Part shown: in pieces, positions 35,578-46,659 of the stretch
Numbering within the stretch: position 1 is the stretch's first letter
Layout: every line of letters begins with the position of its first letter
Origin: Isoetes taiwanensis
Taxonomy: Eukaryota; Streptophyta; Lycopodiopsida; Isoetales; Isoetaceae
Length of the DNA stretch: 64,000 nt
Assembly (NCBI GenBank): GCA_021234155.1
Contig: JAJEKV010000052.1
Location: 5,704,380-5,768,379 of the forward strand
Reading direction: 5' to 3'
Program-made: the position numbers and the translations under genes
Notes under the pieces: generated by a model
What the model was told of the DNA's origin: nothing
Database searches by the model: none
The model's input: only the letters and a program-made list of their open reading frames with translations

Positions 35578-37000
35578 GGAAATGGATGATCCAAATGGTT
35601 GGATTGAATAGCAAAGGACGAGAATAGCGAGCGGAGTTTTAAGATTGTTTCTCCCGCTTAGAATCCATGCTTTTTCGGTCCGGATTGAGCAAAATGAGCC
35701 AAAGTTTTCTCATAAGGATTTTCCACAGTATAGATTTGAGCCAAGAACTCATCTACACCAAGCATTGGGCATTTTGTGGATGTTTTAACGGAGGAGGAAG
35801 AGATTTTTTTCTCTTCTAGGTTCAATGGAAGGCTTTCGGTTTTTCAAAGCCAACGAAATTTTATCCACTTTAAAATTTTGCGGACAAACTCGATGCAAAC
35901 CGATTCCTCGATACAAAAGTAGCAAGAATTGTCTATGATTGTCGGGAAGAATGGCTAAGTTACGTCTATGCCGGGGTCCACTATTTAAAACCGTAACCTA
36001 GTGTTGTCTATGAGAAGAAATGTAATTACGCAAGGGACTGCGAAGTGAAGAAGTGACAAATTAGGGGCTCCACGCAATGATTCATTGAGCCCAAATCAGT
36101 AGGAAATGCATTGCGGGGAAAATTTTTCTTTACCTGCATCTCCTCCGCCTCTCTCATCCCTTTTAGATCCTCTGGCATTTCATATCCCACCCTCCCAAAA
36201 CACCATAGCCATTCTATTTCCACACCCTTTTCTACACTCAATATTATTGCCAATTTAATTCATCTCCTTCAGAGCACATTAAATCATGTGATTAGCTCCG
36301 TCACACAACAAAAAATGGCTACGCTTGCGGATTGTTTGAGTCTGAAAGCGGATCTGAAAACCCGAACATTTTGACATGAATGATGGGAATTTCATTCTGT
36401 TTGTACATGCAACGGTGTGTAAATGAGAAATTGGTTTACAGAATGATGTGTGAAGGAATGTATGGTTAGTCTTTGTGTGGGTATAATGTGTGTGAAAATG
36501 GGGGGTTGTTTTTTGGAAGAAAAAAAATGGGAGGAAATGTCAACCTGTGACGAGGACGAGGCGACCAATATACCAACCATGGTTCGAAAATAGGGAGTTC
36601 CTCCCCTAAAATCCATACTTGTGTTAAATTCGGTCATCCTAAAAATTTTCCGACAATTTTCGGCAAAGAAGATAACAAATTTCCGGCATAATACATTAAA
36701 AAATGCACAACATATATTTTTTCCGGTAGCCTCAAAAAGCCAACGGCATTTTTTCTGGTTAGACTCATTGCTATTTTCGAGCCCTGATACCAACCCGATA
36801 GCATAGCCATGGTATGCGTGTCGAAGGCCTAAACTTCTGCGCGCTTACACGTGACAACACAAATGTTGGCGTGCCCACTACAATGATGGCATGAATTTAA
36901 TGCTCCCCATACGCCCCCTTACCAATACACCCCCAATTTCACTAGTTAGATTGCCACAAAAAAATATATATACAAAATACATCCACATAAAAGGAAAATA
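35578..37000. other. Stretch with no recognised gene
   Basis: No supported gene. A minus-strand 12-mer TGGTATCAGGGC at 36782-36793 is one base from the initiator-tRNA primer-binding site used by many plant LTR retrotransposons (TGGTATCAGAGC), and a 133-codon minus-strand ORF (36793-36392) starts there, but no flanking LTR pair was found. Confidence 0.35.
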
Positions 37001-37029
37001 GAAAATGAAAAATAGAAACCAGAAAAGAG

Positions 37030-37380
37030 AATAACAAAATTATTGGTTTGCATTGAAATAATATAACACCCCTTATTGAACTTCGAGGACTCACGGCTCT
37101 ACGCACCATCATGTCATTACACAGAATCCCATCACCGTGGTGTTTGTACTTTGACATTGCCCTAACCGTGAAGACCTACTCTTGGACTCCGTCACCCAAA
37201 AAGAATATAATTGCAAATCAAAAGAGAAATAGGAAACATAAATTAGTGGTTTGGAGTGATATTATATAACACTTGCTATGGCGAACTCGAGGCTTGTGTT
37301 TTACATCTCACCACCATCATGTCATTGTAATAGGTTTGCCCCATGCCCTCATTGTAATAGGTTTGCCCCATGCTCTCAAA
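37030..37380. repeat. Degenerate repeats
   Basis: A segment with the landmarks TTTGCATTGAAATAATATAACACC and ACCATCATGTCATT (about 37045-37118) recurs in decayed form at about 37250-37328. Immediately after, a 27-bp unit (CATTGTAATAGGTTTGCCCC plus ATGCYCT) is present twice in tandem at about 37323-37376. Confidence 0.7.
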
Positions 37381-37583
37381 AACCTGTGGAATCCAGTTAG
37401 GTGTGAATGTGTGAATGTTTTTATTTGAAATTGCCTGATCCGTGAGTATCTCAACAAAATGCGGTTCAAATTCTACATGTTCTAGCATATATATAGGCAG
37501 TTTTGGGGAAGAGAAAGCGTTAGCCCGGCCTTGGCCGCCGCCCAAATTCTTGTATATAATTATGTACGTTCTTTTTTGGTGAG

Positions 37584-38381
37584 GTGGCAAGAAAAAATGT
37601 GACGTGTATGAGGGGATTAATTCCACGTTGGATTGGGATGGAGGGCCAGGATTTGTTTAGGCAAATAGGGCAATTTAGTGCCCCCTCGCTTGGCGCTTCG
37701 ATGCACGTCGTATCCGCTCTGTTGGAATCGGAAGGCCACTGCTTGGTCCATGACTTTGGTTTTTATGACTTAGTCCGTTCCCTTTGTAGCTCTGTCTGGG
37801 CTTTACAACACAAAGGCGAGACCCACAAAAAAAACCGTGGTTTCGATCTTAAGAGTTTATTTTGCTTCTATATTTGAGATATGCAACAAAAATGTCCTTT
37901 AAACAATTAGAACCCGATTATTGATTTTTAAAGCCTTAAAAGCGCCGCCTTAAGCCGAAAATTCCTTCGCGGCTAATCACCCAAAACATGGGGAGCTCAA
38001 GCGTGTTTAAATTAGGCATGTGTAAATCTTGTGGAAATCGATTTTCACGAAGTTGAATTCTTCACAAATGAACAAGATCTAGTAGAGTTTTTAGATAGAA
38101 AGATTAGGCAAGCGAGTGACGATAATAGAGTTACATCTATGGATACAACCATGGCTGCGGCATTGAAAGCACGGGCTCGAATCACGCTACCGGTTCCAAC
38201 AGTTTCTCGGAAAAAGGTCTATTGTTATCTGGACGGTTTGGTCCATTGTTCACCAACGATGTGCCGTGGTTCCCTCGAAATGGGTAATCAGTGTTGTTTC
38301 TGGACCACGATTTATGCGGTGAGTCTCATTGCATTAATCTCGCGCGAAGTCGCCTTAAGCCACCAATTTGCCCCAAATTGA
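37584..38381 (+). other. Two anonymous ORFs in a gene-poor stretch
   Basis: ORFs of 97 codons (37584-37877) and 116 codons (38031-38381). The second has a plausible protein composition (FHEVEFFTNEQDLVEFLDRK), an acidic, Arg/Lys-mixed N-terminal half and a hydrophobic C-terminal quarter. No family is recognised for either and no conserved neighbour helps. Confidence 0.2.
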
Positions 38382-38399
38382 TGGTCGTCTTTATCATGC

Positions 38400-39160
38400 C
38401 AAAAAAAGTAAGCGTAGAAATGTGTTGGGTGTACGTGGTGGTTGTGGAACAAATGATATGAAACCCTCTCGTTTACGTGGATAGTTCTGAGGCAAATGTG
38501 TGTATCTTTATATACGCTATTCCGATTGCAGGTGGATGCAATTGATCTTTAAGGAAGAGAACTTGATGAACTGAGAACTTCAAGAAGAAAGAATTGAACA
38601 ATGCAATGAGTATTGACTATGGAAAGTGCGTGTATGCTGAATCACACTTCATAATAAAAAAAATACAATAAAGATTAAATACGAAAGACGCCTTCTAATT
38701 TGCACTTCATGGGAGGCAACATTATCGTTAAGGCAAGAGCATTAGAATACATCATATTTTTAAAAACTATTCCAAGATTTCACGCAAATGTTAGAAATTC
38801 CTTCTGACTAAGGAGTACTGAGTTAAAAGCAATCCGTCAAAGCACCTTATCATTTCCTTCAACATATAACTAACAACATCCAAGTTCCACCCGTTGATCT
38901 ATTTGAGCTACTTCACCGTCGAAGTATAGCGGCGGCAACGCCGCCGCATTACCATCTTGTATAATATATAAAGATTAATGTAGGTACTACTGGGGTCTTG
39001 CAGCAAGAAAAAGTGATGGAGTTTGCACTGCTCAGCAATCTGCGCAATAAACATTGCAGATACAAGAGATTAGACATCCGCCAGCATGAAACTGCCCACC
39101 AAAAGTTCCAAACATTTTGGGTGTTTCACAAGGCGACATGAGTCAAAAATTAATGAGACA
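38400..39160. other. Stretch with no recognised gene
   Basis: AT-rich sequence; a short GC-rich GGCGGCAACGCCGCCGC patch near 38930-38947 forms a local palindrome. Nothing else supportable. Confidence 0.45.
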
Positions 39161-40059
39161 CACTCACGTCACGAGGCATAAGACGAGCGAACTATGTCCT
39201 GCAAGGAAAAGAAAGGGGGGTTTTGGAACCTAACATTGTGACAATACGGCTTCGAAGCTACGGACCATTCACGAAGCAAATTGTGCAAATACCTCAGATT
39301 TTGCAGAATCCCACACAACATGCAATTTGCAGAAATGGCCGACTGTTCATCCAGCATGCATCTGCTCAAGGAGGCTTTGCCTCCCTTTATCCCCACAAAT
39401 AAATTTTGCCGTCTCCCAGACTCATTCCTTTTTCCTATCGATTTCACCCTTTCTTCATTATATTTTAATCTCTCAAACATCGATTCTGTTCTGCTCTTGC
39501 CTATATTTGTAGCGCGATGCGCAAGTCCGGCATCTAAAATATGCTTTTCTTCTACGCCAAACCTAGATGCAGCCCCAAACCTAGAGGTGTGGCAACTCCT
39601 AATTCATGTGGCAAATCAAAATCCAAAAACAAATCCAAAGTACTTCTGTGACAAATCGAAATGAGCATAAATACAGAGATAGAAATAAAGAATGTAAAAA
39701 GTGGAGCACATTAAAACTATAAAATGCACAATCACATAGAAAACAACAATATGAAAGGAAAACGCGAATCCTATGCATCAGAACTGAGATGCTTCACAAA
39801 TTGCAACAGTTACAATGCCTAAAGATCACAATGCAGGTTAAAAAAAAAGTCTCCAGTAAAAAAGTAAAGAACAGAGCCCCTACATCAGGGGCAAATCCAC
39901 AGCAGACTTCAAAACCACAACAGAAACTCCCTTGCATCAGGCCTGGCAGCCCCAGCATAGAAAATCATAGTGGAAGATTTATGGCCACAGAAATGTACCT
40001 AAATCTCTCTTCGACAAACCATTAGCAAGAATTCCCACAAGAAGCTGCCAATTAAAGCC

Positions 40060-41430
40060 TTTGCTCGTCCTAAAAGGCCAACAAATGCAGGTGAAACTGT
40101 TGTTGGATCTGGTTCCGGCGGAGGAGTGGTAGCTACAGTAAATCTCCATAACAATTTTTATTATTTTTTTGCTCCTTCCACGTGTCGTGCTACAAATTAT
40201 TCTCAGTGCAGAAATACTACAACAGATTTCACCAAACTCCGCTTTCACAGCCTCATCATAAAACTTTTGTGGTGGATTAGATGATATATACATCTGATAA
40301 AGATGGTTTTGTCATCCCAGGCTGCCGTATACCAACTCAATGCTATGCTCGCCCTTTACAAGAAACTCTGATACAACCTCGGCAATTCTATACTTTCATT
40401 AATATCCAAGTTTTGTCATAGTAAGTTATGGAAGTACCCCAAATGTTTGACAGGCCAAACACTCTGATGCAGTTTCTTGATCATCCAACAGTGAGAATTT
40501 GCAATCTCTGAGTCAGAGCCCCCGTATCTCCGAGGAAAGTATTGCATACCTTTGGCATGTAAAAGCAGCTTACCCTTTTTGTATAGAGTTCATATTAGCA
40601 AGCTCTGGCATTGGAACTAGCTCACCACATAAAATATCAATAATTTCTAGTCTGGTTGCGCTGATATCCATCCGCTCATCATTGCATCATAGAAGCTGCC
40701 ATGATTTAGAATGCTCCTATTGGAGCTCTAATAAATTTGTCCTAAGATCATAGAAAATATCGCATGTCTTTCTAACAATTCATACTTTCATCAAGATAAC
40801 TCCAAGTAAGTATTTAATGATCCCATCGATAGTTTCTTGGAACATCTCATTCGGATGCATCCTAAACAAGCCACCAGGAACAAACCTGCCATGCTCCAGC
40901 AATATCCAGTATCATAAACATGCCATCATAGTATGTCTAGAATTAAAACAAGAGCAGTTGATTTATTAGATATAGTTTCATAGTCTTTAGCAAGTTAAAT
41001 AAGCAGCTCCTTAAGCCTGTATTCAAAAGTTTCCATAAATTTTTCCTCACTTTCTGTGTCTATAACTATATCCTGCAGCACTTTAATGACAAGGTTCCCA
41101 ATTTCCTCTGATGCTCTTACTAATAACCCTGCAGATACCAGTTTCCAAGCAGACCAGAATATAAAAGCCTTCAATTCATGTGAGTTTCTCCTGCTTTAAT
41201 CAAATGCAGGAAGGAAGCTTTAAGGACTTTACTCTTACAGAAACTTCCGTCCTTAGATTTTGTCTAACATCGGATTTAACAATTTCAACTAAACTATCCA
41301 TAGCTTTTAATAGGCCACTGAATTATCCAAGTGTACTCAACATCATTTCTATCGAACTTTCATCCTTCACCATAGCCAATCTGCATCGATTATTCTTCAC
41401 CAACATTTTCAAACTTAATACAATCGACAG
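40060..41430 (-). pseudogene. Decayed helical-repeat-like gene remnant, family unknown
   Basis: Minus-strand coding-like peptides occur in shifting frames: near 41180-41330 (LLKAMDSLVEIVKSDVRQNL), near 41000-41160 (SAGLLVRASEEIGNLVIKVL, then DIVIDTESEEKFMETFEYRL), near 40820-40890 (VPGGLFRMHPNEMFQETIDG) and near 40320-40390 (AEVVSEFLVKGEHSIELVYG). The amphipathic helical character suggests a HEAT/ARM-type protein such as a nuclear transport receptor, but that is an inference from composition. The number of stops and frame changes implies a long-dead copy or retained exons with sequence errors. A minus-strand ORF at 39169-39480 may or may not belong to it. Confidence 0.35.
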
Positions 41431-41439
41431 CAATGGGTA

Positions 41440-42640
41440 TAATTATCTAGATACCAAGCTAACACCAAAAGCGGTCCGTAGGGACCTTCTTCAAAACACA
41501 TGGTTATAAACATGGGGTACCTTGGGGTAGAAACTTTCAGAGTAAACCAACAATAATGCTTGGGGTAAATCCACCGGCTACTATCTACAATCACCATGAT
41601 GACTAATAAGCAAGCTAAATCCAATGGCTATGATCTACGTCACCAAGCACCTACAATCACTGAGCACCTGCCGATTAAACACATGTCACTTATAATTCAT
41701 AAGCCATATTGCAACCAGTTTTCTGACGAAGCTCAACACTCTCTTAATCAAGCACGGAACACAAATAGCTTTTGCAAACAACCATAAAAGGCACAAACAC
41801 CATAATCGGACAAAAGAAATTGTAGAATTTTGCCAACAATATATATGTTTATATTTGATTACATTTACTTTTGAACGTAACTGTTATCAAGAACATAATG
41901 CAGACATTTATAGCTTATGAAGTGTGAAAATACAACAGACGTCTCAATGCAAATGCTACTCAAAAGAGTCGAGCTGGGAGAGGGATGAAGAACACATTAC
42001 TCCCGCTTACCAAATAGACAATCTGCTAACCTTTTTGCAAAATTAACCTTGGGACATTTGCCACTAGCCTATTACCCTGTCTTCAACTTACTTATTACAG
42101 AATAAGATTTGACAATCAAAACCATGCCTAACCTTGAGAAAGATCAACATACTGTGTTAATGTCATCCGATTCCACAAATCATGATGGTAAGCCAACAAC
42201 TAGATGCTATTAAATGAGTGTTTTACTGTAGTGAGCATCCTATAGTTTAACATTTTAGCAAAGCTGATATCGCTCATTAAAACATAAGGGATACAACAAA
42301 ATTGTAGAAGAACACCATCCACTTTTAAAAGCTGCTTCAGGAAGCTGTTTTTTGCTGGAAACAAATTGAAGGGGCTAAAAAAGAAGAAGGGGATGAGAGA
42401 CATGCTTCGGCTGCCTGTTTGTGGGGGCTAGCCACATGTTAAAAAATTTGTAGTCGCATTTCATTATGTGGAGTTCCATAAAAATATCCAGAAAGGGCAT
42501 ATTTGGTGTAAAGGGAACATTTCCAGAAAACCTAAAAAAAGTTAGATGGTATATTTCTGGAGTGAAATCAGGGAAGACAGTGTAGCTAGAGAAAACAAGA
42601 TAATCACATAGATAACCTACACTTTGACAAGGGTACAAGA
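41440..42640. other. 3' flank of the NFU gene, no other gene seen
   Basis: AT-rich DNA downstream of the minus-strand NFU gene. It would include the 3' untranslated region, but no polyadenylation site could be fixed. Short ORFs on both strands look like chance. Confidence 0.45.
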
Positions 42641-42649
42641 ACATGCAGA

Positions 42650-44697
42650 CTAGATGCTGCTATCAGCTACTGCCTCGTCTGGCTCTGCTTCCTCCTCCAT
42701 GACACCTTTAACCTGAGTAGCCAGATCTTGTCAGTAATGGTAAACTGGACAGTATATGCAAACAAATGTGGCTTGACATTAAAGGAAAAAAAGCTTCTCT
42801 TCTTATCCAATTAAGCTCGGAACTAAAATCGAGAAACCTACCTCGGGAATATAGTGTGTCAACATGTTCTCAATCCCCGTTTTCAAAGTAACAGATGAAC
42901 TTGGACAACCACTACATGCCCCTTGCATTTTCAATTTTACAATGCCAGTATCCCTGCAAGATACGAGAATTAAAATTACCCCAGTAAGAGCAAAAATATC
43001 TTTTCCAAAGCACACGTACCGATCAAAACCACGATAGACTATATCACCCCCATCATCACGAACTGCAGGCCGTATGCGAGTTTCCAGCAACTCCTTGATC
43101 ATTATTACAGTTTCATCATCTCCCTAACATAATGCTACAATTTAGATAAATCAAAGCAAAGGCTGAAAATTACAGCCACCTTAAAAACTGCAGAGTTTTT
43201 TTTATTCACGGTAATGCAAGGTAATATATACACAACAACAATGTCAAAGGAAAATGGACCATCATGGATAAAGCAAGGCTATAAAGTATAGAGACACCAT
43301 CTCCATCGCCACAAAGAGCAAGAACGAACTTAATATAGCATAATTTTTCATTATACAACATATACATGCACAGTTTACTTTATGCACACTGCAGTTTTAT
43401 TATCCGGCAGTGATCAACAGAGCTAACAATATTTCACAAATGAAGATTCTTTTTCAAGCTTCTACTTACTTTCCAGCCATCTGCGTACTCTACCTAGATG
43501 GGCATCATCCAAGAGAGTTTGCTTCTTGAGAACTGTACCTACTTTTATTGGGATACAGACCTTATATGGCAGATGGACTCTGCGCCTCATCACTTTTTCT
43601 TATGCTCAAAGAACATAAATTGAAAAAGGAACCTAATCACTCAGAATCGAGTAAACCTTGCCCTACATTTAGACAAGCATACTTGAAACCCAAGCTACTA
43701 CAAACATAGTCATGCCAATCTTTAAGCTACTTCAAATATTAGCAATAATCCCTAAGAGATCCACAGATAAACATTCTTGCCTTTCTATACAATAATTCTT
43801 GTTCTCAATCATGCAAACAGTGCATAACAAAATCTATGTTGAATTCAGTAATTCGTGTCTTACCTCCTGAATAGCAGTATCTGATGGGGTTGCAGTTTCA
43901 GTAGAAGCAAATAAGGGCTTCCCTGATGTATAATAGTCCATTATAACAGCAAAAATCTCTGGCTTGAGAATATCCCAGGCATAATCTTCTGACTTGGTGA
44001 CTGTCACAAAATCAGCTCCAAAGAAGACTCTGGTGACACCTATGTACAATTACAATGTTATATTTGCCACACGAACAACTTTTATGTACTGTCATATGCC
44101 TCTATGCCCATGGAAGAATTAAATGTCGATGCAAAGCAACAAGTACATACAATTTTGCATGCTCTATGAAATTACAACAATGCATTTAAGCAGAAAAAGT
44201 AATTAACATATTTTATGTGATTTTCCATACATCAGAACAATGAAACGAAAACCAACAAATTCACAATACCTACCATCAACGTCAAAGATGGCCTTGGCTA
44301 AAGGGGACACCATGGCTACTCGAGCATTTGGAAAATCAGAGCTACCAACATCCATCACGGGTTTTCCTGGATAAAACATCAAGGAAGCAGGATTGGGAGT
44401 CGATTGCACTTGTATAAACATACCTCTCCGTTGTCCTGTTTGAAAAAGCTAACATTAACCGGAGAAATTATGACAAGAACAAGAGTGGATTCAATCTGTA
44501 AAACATGTGAATTTCAACGAAATCTTACCATTACAAGGAATCAAAGGTTTTATTGAATTGGCTCTTGTGATAGGCGATAGCGTGGCAAAAGCTGTAGACT
44601 TGAAACTTTTGTTGGGTGCACGGGGATGAAAGTTCCGACAGAGTCTTTGTGAAATGGGTACTCCAAATTTCTGCAACAGACGCCGGAGAGGCGCCAT
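42650..44697 (-). CDS. NFU4/NFU5-like: NifU-like iron-sulfur cluster scaffold (NFU4/NFU5 type), six exons, complete
   Basis: Carries and hands on iron-sulfur clusters, in plants to mitochondrial targets. Exons on the minus strand: 44697-44529, 44435-44274, 44039-43864, 43123-43020, 42953-42842, 42712-42650; every intron is GT-AG and the 786 nt give 261 residues with no break. The ATG at 44697 sits in a strong context (ACAATGGCG); a TTG five codons upstream is in frame but is not a usual start. Residues 1 to about 57 are basic and Ser-rich with few acids, a typical mitochondrial presequence ([15 protein letters not shown]). Residues about 61-150 form the Nfu N-terminal domain ([19 protein letters not shown]), and about 175-242 the NifU domain with the cluster-binding CxxC at Cys217 and Cys220 (GACSGCPSS). 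A short acidic tail follows. Length and layout fit Arabidopsis NFU4/NFU5. It is the only clearly intact host gene in the window. Confidence 0.95.
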
Positions 44698-45390
44698 TGT
44701 CTGTAAAGTCAAGGACCCAAATAGGCCTTTGCTTCAATTCCTCGTAGCATGGATAGTTGGCATTTTCTAACTATTTTTTGCGCTTGTAAATAGGGGAAAT
44801 AAGGAAATTGTGTCGATTGCAGTCGCGTGCGTTAGGAGATTAGAGTACTTCTATGCATCAATAGAAACGAGGCTTTATGCATGGAGACCTCGATCCTTTC
44901 AGAAGCAAGCTCTGGATTCTCTTTCACAAGAGAAAGTTCAGGAATGAAAGGTGATGCCACCATTGGCACCCTAATTATACTAGTCATGGTGCCCAGCGTT
45001 GCTGCCATTATGTGCGGACCTATAAGGGTGCATCCCCATTAGTCTGTTACCTAGCCTTGCCTTTGATTCGTGGCAAGTAGCGACAAAAAAAAATTGGCCG
45101 CACTATCTCTTCTCCAGCCTTATTTTGTCCTTCGTGGCAAAGGCAACTTCAAAAAACTCGGAAGTGTGAGAGGACTTCTGAATTGCTGAATTCAGAGCTG
45201 GGTTTGTCTTCTTGCTAGATTTTATTTGTCTTTTAGTGAAGAGATCGATTATGATTTGTTTCTTGTTCTGATTTCAGGTTTAGGAGCACTGAACTGCAAT
45301 GGGAATGGTCTCCATGTAAATGCCTTTGCTTTGCTTACATGGCAAAGCTCCCAGAACTGGATTCTGCGGTAATGGGGATGCACCCTAAAA
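44698..45390. other. Upstream flank of the NFU gene
   Basis: Contains the presumed 5' untranslated region and promoter of the minus-strand NFU gene. No TATA box or defined element could be picked out with confidence. Confidence 0.4.
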
Positions 45391-45394
45391 CCCT

Positions 45395-45625
45395 CGACAT
45401 CTTGTGGAGACTTGTAAATGTGTGGAGACCTGTAAACAACGCTAGAGATCTTGTGGGGACTTGTAAATGTTGGGAACCTGGGCATCGTGTGGGACCTGTA
45501 CAATGCCCGTTGGGCATCATGTGGGAACTTGTAAATGTTCGAAACCTGTGCATCCTTTAAAGATCTGTGGACATCATATGGAGACTCGTAAACTATGTTG
45601 GGCATCATGTGGGAACCTATTTTAT
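45395..45625. repeat. Degenerate minisatellite
   Basis: About seven imperfect units of the type CATCNTGTGGGNACYTGTAAAYGTT, 25-45 bp apart, in a block bordering spacer DNA. Both strands stay open across it because the units keep few stops, so the overlapping ORFs there (for example 45249-45668 on the minus strand) are repeat artefacts. Confidence 0.75.
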
Positions 45626-45784
45626 GAGGCAAATTGCCCCCATGCTGCGCCTTGCTCCTTTTTACCAAAGGCTCTTTGGTATGCTAACGTAGGCATAATC
45701 ACAAACAGAACAAAAACTTATGGAGTATTGCTATCAGAATACCTTCTCGCCAATCTGTATTCTTATATATGCCATGAACCCTAA

Positions 45785-46430
45785 ACGTGGCTACAAAACT
45801 GTAACGGACTAGGGATCTTGATGTGAGCATGTTATGGAATTTATATTATTAAGGGATGCAAGGAAATAACAAAATTAAAAAAATACCATACATGCAGAGT
45901 ATACGTCGTATATGCAGAGATTATATGGACAAAATATTGGTGGTTAATAAATGTAAATACAATATGTGATGGTGAAGCATTTGGAAGGGGATAGATTGCC
46001 GATGGATTGCTGAAGGAGCTAGTTGCGTGCAGTCATCTGGGAGCATTGCTGGAGTTGCAGAAGGAGCAAACGAAATTTCCAGGTGGGGATCAAGACTTAC
46101 ACCTGGGGTTTCTAGTGATGTGATTATTAAAGCTTGTGCTTGAATAGTAGTGATTGTTCTTGAGGTTTAAAGTAGATGTAGAATTGATTATATGACCGTG
46201 TTAAGGAAGACATGCATGGTTTGTATCAGAAGATCATTCTATCCTTTAATGCCTAGATGTCATATAGCTGTAGACGATTTAGGAATTGCAACCCAAGAAA
46301 AATGATTGATGGAACTCTTGATGAATGAATTAAATAATATCGTTGCAGTAAGATCTGGCAAGGACGGAAGTGTTTTCTTGCATGCTTTTGGCCAAAAAGG
46401 GATGAAGTATGGACGATCTGAAAATGCACG
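45785..46430. other. Stretch with no recognised gene
   Basis: AT-rich spacer between the minisatellite and the SINE. Nothing supportable was seen. Confidence 0.5.
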
Positions 46431-46434
46431 AAAG

Positions 46435-46656
46435 ATAGATAGATAGTATTTTAACGTCACGCCACTAGGCAGCATCCAACTGGACATGTGACCACACACC
46501 ACACTACATTGCTTGGTTGGGCCCTGCCCCAACCACTTTACATTGCGTGCGTGGGTTTTCACACCCCACAGATTCAGAGATGCAGATTTCGCGCTCGAAC
46601 TTCGAGACCTATAGTTGCTAGATCTAGTGTGTTACCACTAGACTAAGCGCCAATGA
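46435..46656 (-). mobile_element. tRNA-derived SINE, copy 1
   Basis: On the minus strand the right end carries a perfect RNA polymerase III box A (TTAGTCTAGTGGTAAC near 46640-46655) and, about 40 bp further, a box B-like GAAGTTCGAGCGC near 46590-46603. The body shares CATGTGACCACACACCACAC and ACGTCACGCCACTA-type blocks (plus-strand reading) with a second copy at 54925-55136. The presumed tail at 46430-46445 is a GATA-type repeat. Total about 220 bp, typical of plant SINEs. Confidence 0.75.
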
Positions 46657-46659
46657 GGC

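Noticed and set aside
36782-36793. LTR-retrotransposon primer-binding site (TGGTATCAGGGC, minus strand)
   Set aside because: One mismatch to the usual site, but no LTR ending next to it and no partner LTR or pol domain nearby.
44698-44712. TTG five codons upstream as the start of the NFU gene
   Set aside because: Plant nuclear genes start at ATG; the ATG at 44697 has a strong context and gives a normal presequence.
45249-45784. Overlapping ORFs on both strands at the minisatellite
   Set aside because: They are open only because the repeat units lack stops; the composition follows the repeat.
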